Assembly (NCBI GenBank): GCA_031426455.1
Contig: JANPLI010000038.1
Coordinates: 1-22,145, forward strand
Direction: 5' to 3'
Source: JANNMJ01 sp031426455
Lineage (GTDB): Bacteria; Bacteroidota; Bacteroidia; Cytophagales; Hymenobacteraceae
DNA: 22,145 nucleotides
Shown: one piece after another, positions 14,960 through 22,004 of the stretch
How positions within the stretch are numbered: position 1 is the first letter of the stretch
Layout: every line of letters begins with the position of its first letter
Translations under genes and position numbers: made by a program
Notes under the pieces: generated by a model
The model's database searches: none
The model's input: the letters and a program-made list of their open reading frames with translations, nothing else
Told to the model about the DNA's origin: nothing

Positions 14960-16305
14960 TTACTGAGTTCGCGATACGTCGGCTTTTTGCCGTACATCAG
15001 GATGCCGATTCGGTAGATGCGCCCGGCCAGCCAGATGGTGCCGACGAAGCCCAGCACCAGCAGCGCCATCGATAACGCAAGCTGCCAGCCGGGTACGCCG
15101 CCGAAGGGCAGCCGCAGGACCATCGCAATAGGCGAAGTGAACGGAATCAGCGACATCCAAACCGCCACCGGGCCGTCCGGGTTGCGGATGATGACCGTCT
15201 GGGCCACCACAAAGGTCAGCACCAGCGGCAGCGTGATGGGCAGCATAAACTGCTGGGCGTCTGTTTCGGCGTCCACGGCGGCACCCACGGCCCCGAACAG
15301 CGCGGCGTAGAGCAGGTAGCCGCCCAGGAAGTAGAACAGGAAGACGGCCAGCAGCAGCGGCCAGTTCTGGCTTTTAAACGCGCCGAGCAGTTCAGCGGTG
15401 GCCTGCTTTTTCGGGTCGAGTGCGGGCTTGGCCGGCGTGTCGGCGGGCGCGTCGGTGGGCGCCGCTGCCGCTACGCCGGGGCCGCGCATCTCGGTGCTGG
15501 GTTTGGCCAGGGCGACTTTTTCCAGCCCAAACGCGCTGGACACGGCGCTGGTGGCCGTCGTGCTCAGGATCACCCACAGCACAAACTGCGTCAGACCCAC
15601 GGCGGCGATGCCCAGCACTTTACCCATCATCAGCTCAAACGGCTTCACCGATGAGATCACCACTTCCACGATGCGGTTCGTCTTTTCTTCGATAATGCCG
15701 CGCATCACCTGGATGCCGTAAATAAAAATGAACATATAAATCAGGAAGCCGCCGCCATAGCCGAGAATCCAGGCCATTCCGTCGTCGGTAGCGTCGGTCC
15801 GGTCAAGGCGACTCGTGACCAGCTCAAACGGCACGGCGTGGGTGGGATGCACGACCTCCGGCGCCACGCCTGCCCGCCGCAGCCGCTGGACTTCCAACTG
15901 CCGCCGAACCATTCCTTCGAGCCGCTGCGGCTGCCCCAGGCCCAAGGTCGTGGCCGTGTACAGATGGACCCCGGTGGGCTGCGCGGGATCGATGGCCGCC
16001 GGCACGACCAGCAGCACGGTGTTCTTATGGCCTTTCAGCGCTGCCTGCGCCGCCGGCAGCGAGCCGGTAGCGGCTTCAAAGCGGAACGAGCCGGGGTCCG
16101 GCTCAGCCCGCAGGCCAGGCAGCACGAGGCCGGCCTCGTCGAGAACGCGGACGGTGATCGTGTCGTCGTCGCCGGAAGCGAGCAGCAACGGTATGGCGAA
16201 GACGGCCGCCAGCAGCACCGGGGCCAGCAGCGTCATCACGATAAAACTCTTTTTGCGAACACGGGTCAGGTATTCGCGCTGGAAGATGAGGGCGATTTTG
16301 GACAT
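14938..16305 (-). CDS. ABC-2 type transporter permease (NatB-like)
   Basis: This 455-residue integral membrane protein is the permease partner of the ATPase encoded just upstream. Topology reads as one N-terminal helix (about 22-44, after MSKIALIFQREYLTRVRKKSF), a large extracytoplasmic domain (about 45-180), then a cluster of helices beginning GYGGGFLIYMFIFIYGIQVMRG. EEKTNRIVEVVISSVKPFELMMGKVLG is the hallmark of NatB/ABC-2 family 3 permeases, which extrude sodium or other substrates in Bacillus-type systems; the substrate here is unknown. An Ala/Pro-rich insert (about 268-300) interrupts the membrane domain between two helices. The ATG at 16305 is preceded on the coding strand by a C/A-rich simple repeat and no Shine-Dalgarno. 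The last 22 bp overlap the open frame of the ChaN-like gene. Confidence 0.9.
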   Translation of the reverse strand: MSKIALIFQREYLTRVRKKSFIVMTLLAPVLLAAVFAIPLLLASGDDDTITVRVLDEAGLVLPGLRAEPDPGSFRFEAATGSLPAAQAALKGHKNTVLLVVPAAIDPAQPTGVHLYTATTLGLGQPQRLEGMVRRQLEVQRLRRAGVAPEVVHPTHAVPFELVTSRLDRTDATDDGMAWILGYGGGFLIYMFIFIYGIQVMRGIIEEKTNRIVEVVISSVKPFELMMGKVLGIAAVGLTQFVLWVILSTTATSAVSSAFGLEKVALAKPSTEMRGPGVAAAAPTDAPADTPAKPALDPKKQATAELLGAFKSQNWPLLLAVFLFYFLGGYLLYAALFGAVGAAVDAETDAQQFMLPITLPLVLTFVVAQTVIIRNPDGPVAVWMSLIPFTSPIAMVLRLPFGGVPGWQLALSMALLVLGFVGTIWLAGRIYRIGILMYGKKPTYRELSKWLFYKG

Positions 16306-16351
16306 GGGGGGTGGTGTGGTGGTGGTGTGGTGGTGCGGTGGTGAGGGTGGT
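16306..16351. repeat. GGT/GTG-rich simple repeat before the permease gene
   Basis: The plus strand is almost entirely GGTGGTG and GTGTGGT steps, so the operon mRNA is C/A-rich just before the permease start. Its sequence resembles the repeat at 1-64 (GGTGGTGAGG). This tract and the next one fill the 73-bp gap between the ATPase and permease genes. Confidence 0.6.
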
Positions 16352-16366
16352 ACAGGTGGCTGTTCT

Positions 16367-16394
16367 ATTCCTCATTCCTCATTCCTCATTCCTC
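16367..16394. repeat. four tandem ATTCCTC heptamers across the ATPase stop codon
   Basis: Four exact copies of ATTCCTC begin at 16367, 16374, 16381 and 16388. On the coding strand the unit reads GAGGAAT, and it supplies the codons R-N-E-E-stop of the ATPase gene. Two copies lie past the stop. Confidence 0.8.
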
Positions 16395-17347
16395 ATTTCC
16401 AGCCCCACTGTTTCCGCCTCCCGCACGGTGCGGATGAAGATATCGTTGATGCTGGGCACCAACTCTTGCAGGCTCGTGACCTGCGCGGGGCTGCGGTCGA
16501 GCAGGAATTTGAGGAGCGTGTTGGGCGTGGCGCCGTTGAGGAGGCGCACCACGAGCCGGAACTCGTGCCGGGATTCGGCGGGGCGGTCCTGCTCGATGAC
16601 CTCAAAATCCGGGTGGGCCAGGATAGGCGGGTGCGGCGCCGTGCCGCTGACCACGAAGGTGTTGGACCGAAACTGGTTGCGAATCTCCTTCACCGGGCCG
16701 TCGAGCACCTTGCGCGAGCGGTTGATGAGGGCGATATGGTCGCAGAGTTCTTCCACCGATTCCATTCGGTGGGTGCTGAAGATGATGGTGGTGCCCCGGC
16801 GGCGCAGCTCCAGAATCTCGTCCTTGATCAGGTTGGCGTTGATCGGGTCGAAGCCGCTGAACGGCTCATCCAGAATCAGCAATTCCGGTTCGTGGATGAC
16901 GGTGGCGATGAACTGCACTTTTTGCTGCATTCCCTTCGAGAGGTCTTCCACGTTTTTGTGGGCCTGCCCCTTGAAGTCGAGCCGGTCGAGCCAGCCCTGA
17001 ATGCGGCGCACGGCCTCGGCCTTGGGCAGCCCCTTGAGCCGGGCCAGGTACACGAGCTGTTCGCCGACCTGCATCTTTTTGTAGAGGCCCCGCTCTTCGG
17101 GCAGGTAGCCGATCTGGCTGATGTGGCTGGGATTCAGCCGCTCACCCCGGAACCAGATTTCGCCCGCGTCGGGCGCCGTGATCTGCGTGATGGTGCGGAT
17201 GAGCGAGGTTTTGCCCGCGCCGTTCGGCCCCAACAGGCCGAAGATGGTGCCGGCGGGCACGTCGAAACTCACGTCGTCGAGCGCGCGGTGGCTGGCGTAC
17301 TGCTTCGAGACGTGGCGGATAGAAAGGAGCGGCGCGGAAGTGTCCAT
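16379..17347 (-). CDS. ABC transporter ATPase (NatA-like)
   Basis: The protein has 322 residues from the ATG at 17347 (MDTSAPLLSIRHVSKQY). The frame extends 30 codons further to 17437, but that part has no family character. All nucleotide-binding motifs are present: Walker A GPNGAGKT at 40-47, signature LSKGMQQK at 136-143, Walker B LLILDEP at 156-162, and H-loop STH at 191-193. After about residue 220 a DUF4162-like C-terminal domain follows, typical of NatA/CcmA-type exporters. It energises the permease encoded 73 bp downstream. The last four codons and the stop come from a GAGGAAT heptamer repeat, so the C-terminal tail M-R-N-E-E may have been added or reshaped by repeat growth. A terminator separates it from the upstream gene, so it should have its own promoter. 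Confidence 0.93.
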   Translation of the reverse strand: MDTSAPLLSIRHVSKQYASHRALDDVSFDVPAGTIFGLLGPNGAGKTSLIRTITQITAPDAGEIWFRGERLNPSHISQIGYLPEERGLYKKMQVGEQLVYLARLKGLPKAEAVRRIQGWLDRLDFKGQAHKNVEDLSKGMQQKVQFIATVIHEPELLILDEPFSGFDPINANLIKDEILELRRRGTTIIFSTHRMESVEELCDHIALINRSRKVLDGPVKEIRNQFRSNTFVVSGTAPHPPILAHPDFEVIEQDRPAESRHEFRLVVRLLNGATPNTLLKFLLDRSPAQVTSLQELVPSINDIFIRTVREAETVGLEMRNEE

Positions 17348-17398
17348 AAGAGAGGCGAAAGGTAGGGGCGCGGCGGAAAGCCGGACCATCCCGGCGGG

Positions 17399-17406
17399 CA
17401 AAGGTG
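17399..17406 (-). promoter_or_regulatory. weak -7-like box for the natAB-type operon
   Basis: CAAAGGTG on plus reads CACCTTTG on minus, one base off TAnnTTTG, 51 bp before the ATG at 17347. It lies downstream of the terminator at 17493-17526, where the operon promoter is expected. No -33 element is clear. Confidence 0.22.
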
Positions 17407-17492
17407 CGCCGCGCACCCGGTTGGGCACTCGCCCCATTGGGCGGACGCAGAAAAGAGAGGCTGCGCGAAGAAAATTGTTACAGGTCGGGCCA

Positions 17493-17526
17493 AAAAAACC
17501 CGCTCTGGGAGGAGAGCGGGTTTTTT
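17493..17526 (-). terminator. rho-independent terminator of the recO-side transcript
   Basis: AAAAAACCCGCTCT (17493-17506) pairs exactly with AGAGCGGGTTTTTT (17513-17526) over 14 bp, with a six-base loop. Read on the minus strand it is a GC-rich stem followed by a T run, 14 bp past the stop of the 277-residue gene. It is symmetrical and could work both ways. Confidence 0.9.
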
Positions 17527-17539
17527 GTGGGAGTAAATG

Positions 17540-18373
17540 TCAGTTAACCGGAACAGGCTCGGTTACTTGATAACCGATCATAAAGAGTGCTGCCTCAAGC
17601 GCGCGTAACGGATTCGGCTCACGGTTGAATTCGGAGCGTGTCGTTCGCAACACTTCACCCAAAAGCCAGTTTGCTCGCAGGTTGTGCCGCGTGTGTTCGG
17701 TAGGCTTCATCGGGTTTAGCTTGGGGAAGCGGTGCGCAGCGGTACTAGGGTCACGGCGGCTCTGCTCGCGAGTTAGTTGCGAGGTTTTCCCAGTGGCATA
17801 AGCGAATTTCAACGAATCTGGCACCTGACCCAATTCCAACTGCTCGCAGTGTTTACGGACTAATAATCCCAAAGCCGCGCCTACCCGGCTGTCATAGATG
17901 ATGAAGTCGGGCAGCAACAGCGCGTAGAGCTTGGTAAAGCCAGTATTCATCTCGATTTGTGGCGGATTGGCTTCGTCGGCTTGATCAGCGGCCAGCACCA
18001 TTTCGGCGTACTTGAAAAACAAAATCAACTCACCCGCAGTGTGTTTCGCTCTCACCCGATCCAGATTGCTGCGTGTCACGCCGCCCCATTTCAGAATCTG
18101 GTGGCAAACCATAAGACAAGCCGCAGAATCGCTTTCGGCTACGCTTTTTTTGAGAGCCAGGGAATGTCCATTCAGCTCTTTGGCCGTTTCGGCAGCGTCT
18201 TTTGTCCAACGGTAGTTTTTGTAAGCGGAGAAGAGTGAATCACACGCCCAGGTAAACCGTGGCTTCCGATGCTCGAATTCGTGTTTAAACTCCCCAGGCG
18301 TGTCGAGTAGCGGCGTAAGCCAGCTGATAAATTGCTGAATTTCTGGCTGTCTGACGTATTCCGTTTGCTTCAT
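17540..18373 (-). CDS. uncharacterised 277-residue protein, lower GC than neighbours
   Basis: The ATG at 18373 gives 277 residues, soluble and largely helical by eye, with no signal peptide. Noticeable segments are CLMVCHQILKWGGVTRSNLDRV (86-107), an acidic ELILFFKYAEMVLAADQADEAN, MNTGFTKLYALLLPDFIIYDSRVGAALG (142-169) and a C-terminal NLRANWLLGEVL...PLRALEAALFMIGYQV. The FIIYDSRVGAAL piece recalls the helical segment of OGG-fold/HhH-type proteins, but this is only a resemblance and I do not assign a function. Codon use is clearly less GC-rich than in recO or the ABC genes, suggesting an acquired accessory gene. It starts 41 bp after the recO stop and has its own strong terminator, so it may be read from the recO promoter or its own. 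Defence or DNA-related roles are possible but unsupported. Confidence 0.72.
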   Translation of the reverse strand: MKQTEYVRQPEIQQFISWLTPLLDTPGEFKHEFEHRKPRFTWACDSLFSAYKNYRWTKDAAETAKELNGHSLALKKSVAESDSAACLMVCHQILKWGGVTRSNLDRVRAKHTAGELILFFKYAEMVLAADQADEANPPQIEMNTGFTKLYALLLPDFIIYDSRVGAALGLLVRKHCEQLELGQVPDSLKFAYATGKTSQLTREQSRRDPSTAAHRFPKLNPMKPTEHTRHNLRANWLLGEVLRTTRSEFNREPNPLRALEAALFMIGYQVTEPVPVN

Positions 18374-18414
18374 ACGGTCAAGTTAGCTGGTAGCCGTTAA
18401 ATGGGCGGTCTTTC

Positions 18415-19179
18415 TCACCCCCCCAGCACCTCCGAAAGAATATCCAGCGACTTGATTTCGCCTAGGTGTTCGATGTGGAGGCGGTAGTACGAGAGGGTCA
18501 GCTCCAGCAGGTCGCGGCGTTCGCGGCCGGTTTGCACGGCCGTGCGCACGGCTTCGGCGGCCAATTCGTCGCGCGGGTCGAGGGCCAGGCGGCGCAGCGC
18601 CTCGAAACGGTCTTCCAACTCCAGCAGCGACAACGTGGCCAGCCCACTGGTACCGCGCGCGTCGGGCCGCAGGGCGCCGCCGATGGCCAGCTGGTCCACC
18701 AGGTCTTCGCCGGAACGGGCGCCGAAACCCAGGTACGGCGCCAGGCCGAGCAGGAAGAGCAGCGGGAAATTTTCGAGGCCCTCGGTGGCCTGGTCGTAGC
18801 CCACGAGCCGGGCGCGCAGGTACTCGAAAAGCGGGTCGTTGGCTTCTTCCTCGCGCACGGCCTTGCTTACCACTTCGCTCAGAAACAGCACCACGGCGGC
18901 GCGGGCGGGGTCGCGGGTGAGGCGGTGGTACGGGTACGCCGCCCGGTACTCCTGGAGCCGGCCCAGTCCGCCGCCGCGCTTGGCGGGGTAGGCCACCACG
19001 TCGAGGAGCGTAAAGGGCTGAAAGAGCGCCAGCCGCGAAGGCGCCTTGGGACCGCCACCGCGCACCGAATTCACCACGTAGCTCTGCACCCCGCCCGCGC
19101 GGGTGTAGATGCGGGTGATGACCGACGTTTCGCGGTAGCGTAGGTAGCCGAGCACCAGGCCCTGGGTTTTGATCAGCAT
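18415..19179 (-). CDS. recO: DNA repair protein RecO
   Basis: The protein has 254 residues and the normal RecO length. RecO loads RecA onto SSB-coated single-stranded DNA in the RecFOR pathway and anneals complementary strands. The N-terminal OB-fold region is recognisable (MLIKTQGLVLGYLRYRETSVITRIYTRAGGVQSYVVNSVR), followed by LFQPFTLLDVVAYPAKRGGGLGRLQEYR. The helical C-terminal domain contains AVVLFLSEVVSKAVREEEANDPLFEYL and the closing LSYYRLHIEHLGEIKSLDILSEVL. The four zinc-binding cysteines of some RecO proteins are absent; the sequence has none, as in several other lineages. The ATG at 19179 fits the family start. The gene is divergent from the rhomboid gene across a 318-bp gap. Confidence 0.93.
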   Translation of the reverse strand: MLIKTQGLVLGYLRYRETSVITRIYTRAGGVQSYVVNSVRGGGPKAPSRLALFQPFTLLDVVAYPAKRGGGLGRLQEYRAAYPYHRLTRDPARAAVVLFLSEVVSKAVREEEANDPLFEYLRARLVGYDQATEGLENFPLLFLLGLAPYLGFGARSGEDLVDQLAIGGALRPDARGTSGLATLSLLELEDRFEALRRLALDPRDELAAEAVRTAVQTGRERRDLLELTLSYYRLHIEHLGEIKSLDILSEVLGG

Positions 19180-19497
19180 TCGGAGGAAAGAAGTTGCTGG
19201 TTGCTGTTTTTTGGTTTTTGGTTGGCAGCCAAAGACTTGGTTTTCAAAAAACGACGCACCGGTTGAACGGCAAACTATTTCGGCCAGGGTGCTTACGGCG
19301 CCAGGAGCCGCAGAAAAAGGACCGGGTGGCGCGAAAGTAGGCCCGGCCAGGCGGGTATTGGCCGCTCCAACGCCCCGCCCGCGCCGGTCGTGCCACGGAA
19401 ATCGGCGCCGGGGCGCGCACTTTTGTACGCCCGTTGGTTATGCGGGCCGAGGCACCGTACAAGGCCGTGCTTTCCCTGCCACGCCGTATTTCATCTG
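19180..19497. other. divergent intergenic region, recO / rhomboid
   Basis: These 318 bp lie between two divergent starts. Next to recO is a G/T-rich stretch (19190-19232, repeated GGTTG and GGTTTTTTG steps). Farther right the DNA is GC-rich with CCGG dyads. CACTTTTG at 19418-19425 is a one-mismatch -7 box pointing to the rhomboid gene. I see no convincing coding region; the plus frame open from 19390 reads as Arg/Cys/Pro-rich noise before the rhomboid start. Confidence 0.5.
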
Positions 19498-20271
19498 ATG
19501 TTCAATCTGACGCCCACCGTTCGGGCCTTGCTACTGGCCAATGTGGCCATCTATTTCCTCCAGGACCGGCTGCCGCTGGGGGCGCTGACGCTGTACGCGT
19601 TTCAGTCGCCGAATTTTCAGCCCTGGCAACTGCTCACGTACCAGTTTCTGCACGGCAGCATCGGCCACCTGTTCAGCAATATGCTGAGCCTGTTCTTCTT
19701 CGGGGCGGCGCTGGAATCGCGCTGGGGCACGGGCCGGTTTCTGGTCTTCTACCTGGTTTGCGGCATCGGCGCGGGGCTGATTTACAACGGCATCCGCGCC
19801 TACGAGCTGCACCAGATCGCGGCGGCGGCGCAGGCGTTCGTCGAACACCCCACGGCCCTCGGCTTCGACCGCTTCACCGACGCTTACGGCGGCGCCTACG
19901 AAGGTTTCGACGTGCTGACGCGCTCGCTCAAATCGTCGCCGGGTAATCCGGAGCTGGTGCGTTCGGCCACGCAGATCATCGAAACGATCTACCAATCGGT
20001 GCGCGACTCGCCGATGCTTGGCGCGTCCGGGGCGGTCTTCGGCATTCTGTTCGCGTTCGGCTACCTTTTCCCGAACACGCTGCTGTACTTCTACTTCCTG
20101 TTCCCGATCAAGGCCAAGTACTTCGTGTTTCTGTACGGCGCCTACGAACTGTACGCGGGCGTCCACCGCACTGCCGGCGACAACGTGGCCCACTTCGCCC
20201 ACCTCGGCGGAATGATCTTCGCCTTCGCCCTACTCAAATACTGGGAGCGGACGCGCCCGGATTTTTATTGA
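19498..20271 (+). CDS. rhomboid family intramembrane serine protease (first of two)
   Basis: The protein has 257 residues from the ATG at 19498 (MFNLTPTVRALLLANVAIYFL). Rhomboids cleave membrane proteins within the bilayer. The catalytic Ser is S177 in GASGAVFG, and the partner His is H235 in AHFAHLGGM. HGSIGHLFSNML at 52-63 supplies the conserved His/Asn of the second helix. About six membrane helices are visible. Unusually, a soluble insert of roughly 70 residues (about 100-172, AYELHQIAAAAQAF...ETIYQSVRDS) separates the helix after GAGLIYNGIR from the catalytic serine helix. Upstream in-frame codons to 19390 are excluded as they lack family character. The gene is followed by a G-rich/C-rich inverted repeat and then a second rhomboid gene in the same direction. 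The substrate is unknown. Confidence 0.92.
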   Translation: MFNLTPTVRALLLANVAIYFLQDRLPLGALTLYAFQSPNFQPWQLLTYQFLHGSIGHLFSNMLSLFFFGAALESRWGTGRFLVFYLVCGIGAGLIYNGIRAYELHQIAAAAQAFVEHPTALGFDRFTDAYGGAYEGFDVLTRSLKSSPGNPELVRSATQIIETIYQSVRDSPMLGASGAVFGILFAFGYLFPNTLLYFYFLFPIKAKYFVFLYGAYELYAGVHRTAGDNVAHFAHLGGMIFAFALLKYWERTRPDFY

Positions 20272-20276
20272 GGACC

Positions 20277-20485
20277 GGGGCGGGGGTTGGGGGTTGGGTG
20301 TTGGGCGTTGGGCCTTAGGTTTTTGGTATTGGGTGTTGGGTATTGGGTTTTTGGTGTTGGACTAGTCGAACGCCACCTCCTAACGTCCCAAGCCCCAATA
20401 CCCAAGCCCTAATACCCAAGCCCTAATACCTAACCCCCAAACCCTAAACCCTAATACCCAACCCTAAATCCTAAACCCTATCCTC
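20277..20485. repeat. telomere-like G-rich/C-rich inverted repeat between the rhomboid genes
   Basis: The plus strand is G/T-rich from 20277 to about 20360 (runs such as GGGGGTTGGGGGTTGGG, GGGTATTGGG) and C/A-rich from about 20383 to 20485 (units AAGCCCTAATACCC, CCCTAAACCCTAA). The two halves are roughly reverse complements around a 20-bp spacer (ACTAGTCGAACGCC), so the tract can form a long imperfect hairpin. The G-rich half has more than four runs of three or more G separated by short loops, which fits a G-quadruplex motif. No gene lies in it. Confidence 0.85.
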
Positions 20486-20490
20486 TCCCA

Positions 20491-21390
20491 ATGTCCACCC
20501 TGCTCCAAGACCTTCGTCGCGCCTTTCAGGCTAATGGTAACGCCCTCCAGCGACTGATCCTCTACAACGTCGTGGTGTTTGCGACGCTGGTGGTGGTGAA
20601 AGCCGGGCTGCACCTGTCGGGCCAGGATCTGGCCTACGACACGGCCGCCCGCTGGCTGACGCTTCCCGCCTACGCCCCTACCCTACTCACCCGCCCCTGG
20701 ACGCTGCTGACGTACGCGTTCGTCCACGAAGACTTCTGGCACATCCTCTTCAACCTGCTGAACCTGTTCTACTTCGGCCAGCTCGTCCAGGAATACCTCG
20801 GTGCCCGGCGGCTGGTGGCGCTCTACGTGCTGGGTGCCCTGGCCGGCGGGGCGCTCTTCGTGGTGGGCGTCAATTTCGTGCCCGTGCTGAACGGACAGTT
20901 GCTCTTCAACACGTTGCGCGGCGCGTCCGGCGCCGTGACGGCCATCATCGTGGCGGCGGCGACGCTGGTGCCCAACTACACCTTTATGCTGATCCTGCTG
21001 GGGCCGGTGCGCATCAAGTGGATTGCGGCCGTACTGGTGCTGCTGTCGGTGGCCGGTCTGTCCGGGGGCAACGCGGGCGGCGAGCTGGCGCACCTGGGCG
21101 GGGCGGTGCTGGGCTTCGGCTTCATCAAAGCGCTGCAAGGCGGCACCGACCTGGGGCGCCCCGTGCTGGCCATCGGCACCTGGGTCAGCAGCCTGTTCAA
21201 CCGCGCGCCCGCGATGCACGTCTCGTACCGCGCCGCACCGGGGCAGCCCGCCCGCACCGCCGCCAGCGGCAACCTGACGGCCACCGAACAAACCGAGCTG
21301 GACAGCCTCCTCGACAAAGTGAACCGCGTGGGGTATCCGGGCCTGAGCAAAGCCGAAAAAGAACGGCTTTTTGCCCTGAGCCAGCGGTAG
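20491..21390 (+). CDS. rhomboid family intramembrane serine protease with C-terminal tail (second of two)
   Basis: The protein has 299 residues from the ATG at 20491. The catalytic Ser is S146 in RGASGAVT and the His is H201 in ELAHLGGAVLG. FVHEDFWHILFNLLNLFYFG at 78-96 carries the helix-2 His (84) and Asn (88). About six membrane helices span 22-215. After residue 220 a cytosolic tail follows, with a Pro/Ala-rich spacer and a charged helical hairpin ELDSLLDKVNRVGYPGLSKAEKERLFALSQ that I recall as the DUF6576-type ending of Bacteroidota rhomboids. Pairing of two rhomboids in tandem is common in this phylum. It differs from the first copy by lacking the long insert and having this tail, so the two are not recent duplicates. 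The short leader after the C-rich repeat shows no Shine-Dalgarno. Confidence 0.93.
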   Translation: MSTLLQDLRRAFQANGNALQRLILYNVVVFATLVVVKAGLHLSGQDLAYDTAARWLTLPAYAPTLLTRPWTLLTYAFVHEDFWHILFNLLNLFYFGQLVQEYLGARRLVALYVLGALAGGALFVVGVNFVPVLNGQLLFNTLRGASGAVTAIIVAAATLVPNYTFMLILLGPVRIKWIAAVLVLLSVAGLSGGNAGGELAHLGGAVLGFGFIKALQGGTDLGRPVLAIGTWVSSLFNRAPAMHVSYRAAPGQPARTAASGNLTATEQTELDSLLDKVNRVGYPGLSKAEKERLFALSQR

Positions 21391-21470
21391 TGCCGTTTCG
21401 GCGTCACGGCACCGCGCGTCTGGAACCGCACTTACCGAAATGGCTTCCTGGAAAGGAGGCTTGAACCCTT

Positions 21471-21671
21471 CGTAAGCAGACTTACGCAGCGACTAAAAAA
21501 GGTAGCCCCGGTTGTGAGTCTGATCCTGAGTCTTGAAGGAACACGGGGCCACAAGGCGCTCAAAACGTCGTTTTTCTACCGGAAGATAGCCCCGATTGTG
21601 AGTCTTGAACACGGGGCTACCGAATGCCTTTTTTAGAACGAAAACGATGGTGTGCGTAAGTCCTTATAAGG
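21471..21671. repeat. MITE-like element with nested inverted and direct repeats
   Basis: GACTTACGCA (21479-21488) is the exact reverse complement of TGCGTAAGTC (21653-21662). Just inside, CTAAAAAAGG and CCTTTTTTAG form a second inverted pair. Two internal copies of a stem-loop, TAGCCCCG(G/A)TTGTGAGTCT...ACACGGGGC, lie at 21503-21549 and 21587-21619; the second is shorter. The left edge has a small CGTAAG/CTTACG hairpin and the right edge the palindrome CCTTATAAGG. No protein is encoded. This resembles a non-autonomous mobile element, but I cannot name a parent insertion sequence. Confidence 0.55.
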
Positions 21672-21791
21672 TCAAAACTGGCCCGTGATCAACTAACCGC
21701 TGCGCGATCCCCCGTCCGCCTCTGCCAAACCCGCCATAATGGCAGCAAACGTGGCCCAAGGCTCCGTTTTTCTGCCATAACCTAGGCTTTT
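21672..21791. other. short spacer between MITE-like element and tandem array
   Basis: There is no reading frame or clear repeat here apart from a small CTGCCA...TGGCAG dyad around 21726-21747 and its echo CTGCCATAAC at 21771-21780. Nothing else is supportable. Confidence 0.4.
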
Positions 21792-22004
21792 AAGTCCGAT
21801 TTGGTACTTCCGAAGTCCGGTTTAGTACTTCCGAAGTCCGGTTTAGTACTTCCGAAGTCCGGTTTAGTACTTCCGAAGTCCGGTTTAGTACTTCCGAAGT
21901 CCGGTTTGGTACTTCCGAAGTCCGGTTTGGTACTTCCGAAGTCCGATTTAGTACTTCCGAAGTCCGGTTTGGTACTTCCGAAGTCCGATTTGGTACTTCC
22001 GAAG
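21792..22004. repeat. tandem array of ten 21-bp units
   Basis: Ten full copies of a 21-bp unit (starts AAGTCCG, ends GTACTTCCG) run 21792-22001, followed by AAG, the first three bases of an eleventh. Only two positions vary: base 8 (A or G) and base 12 (A or G). Each unit junction is the dyad ACTTC-C-GAAGT, so every copy can form a small hairpin. Because 21 is a multiple of three, the array reads as heptapeptide repeats in several frames on both strands, but variation shows no coding preference. There are no unique spacers, so it is not a CRISPR array. Confidence 0.93.

Noticed and set aside
15815..17365. 516-codon plus-strand frame across the ABC genes
   Set aside because: It is antisense to both the permease and ATPase genes and crosses simple repeats. 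It has no domain character.
17348..17437. 30-codon extension of the ATPase
   Set aside because: It has no similarity to ABC ATPase N-termini. The ATG at 17347 precedes the family core by the usual distance.
20277..20485. true telomere or chromosome end
   Set aside because: It is internal, mirrored, and flanked by intact rhomboid genes on both sides.
21792..22004. CRISPR array
   Set aside because: The units are directly adjacent with no unique spacers, and there are no cas genes.
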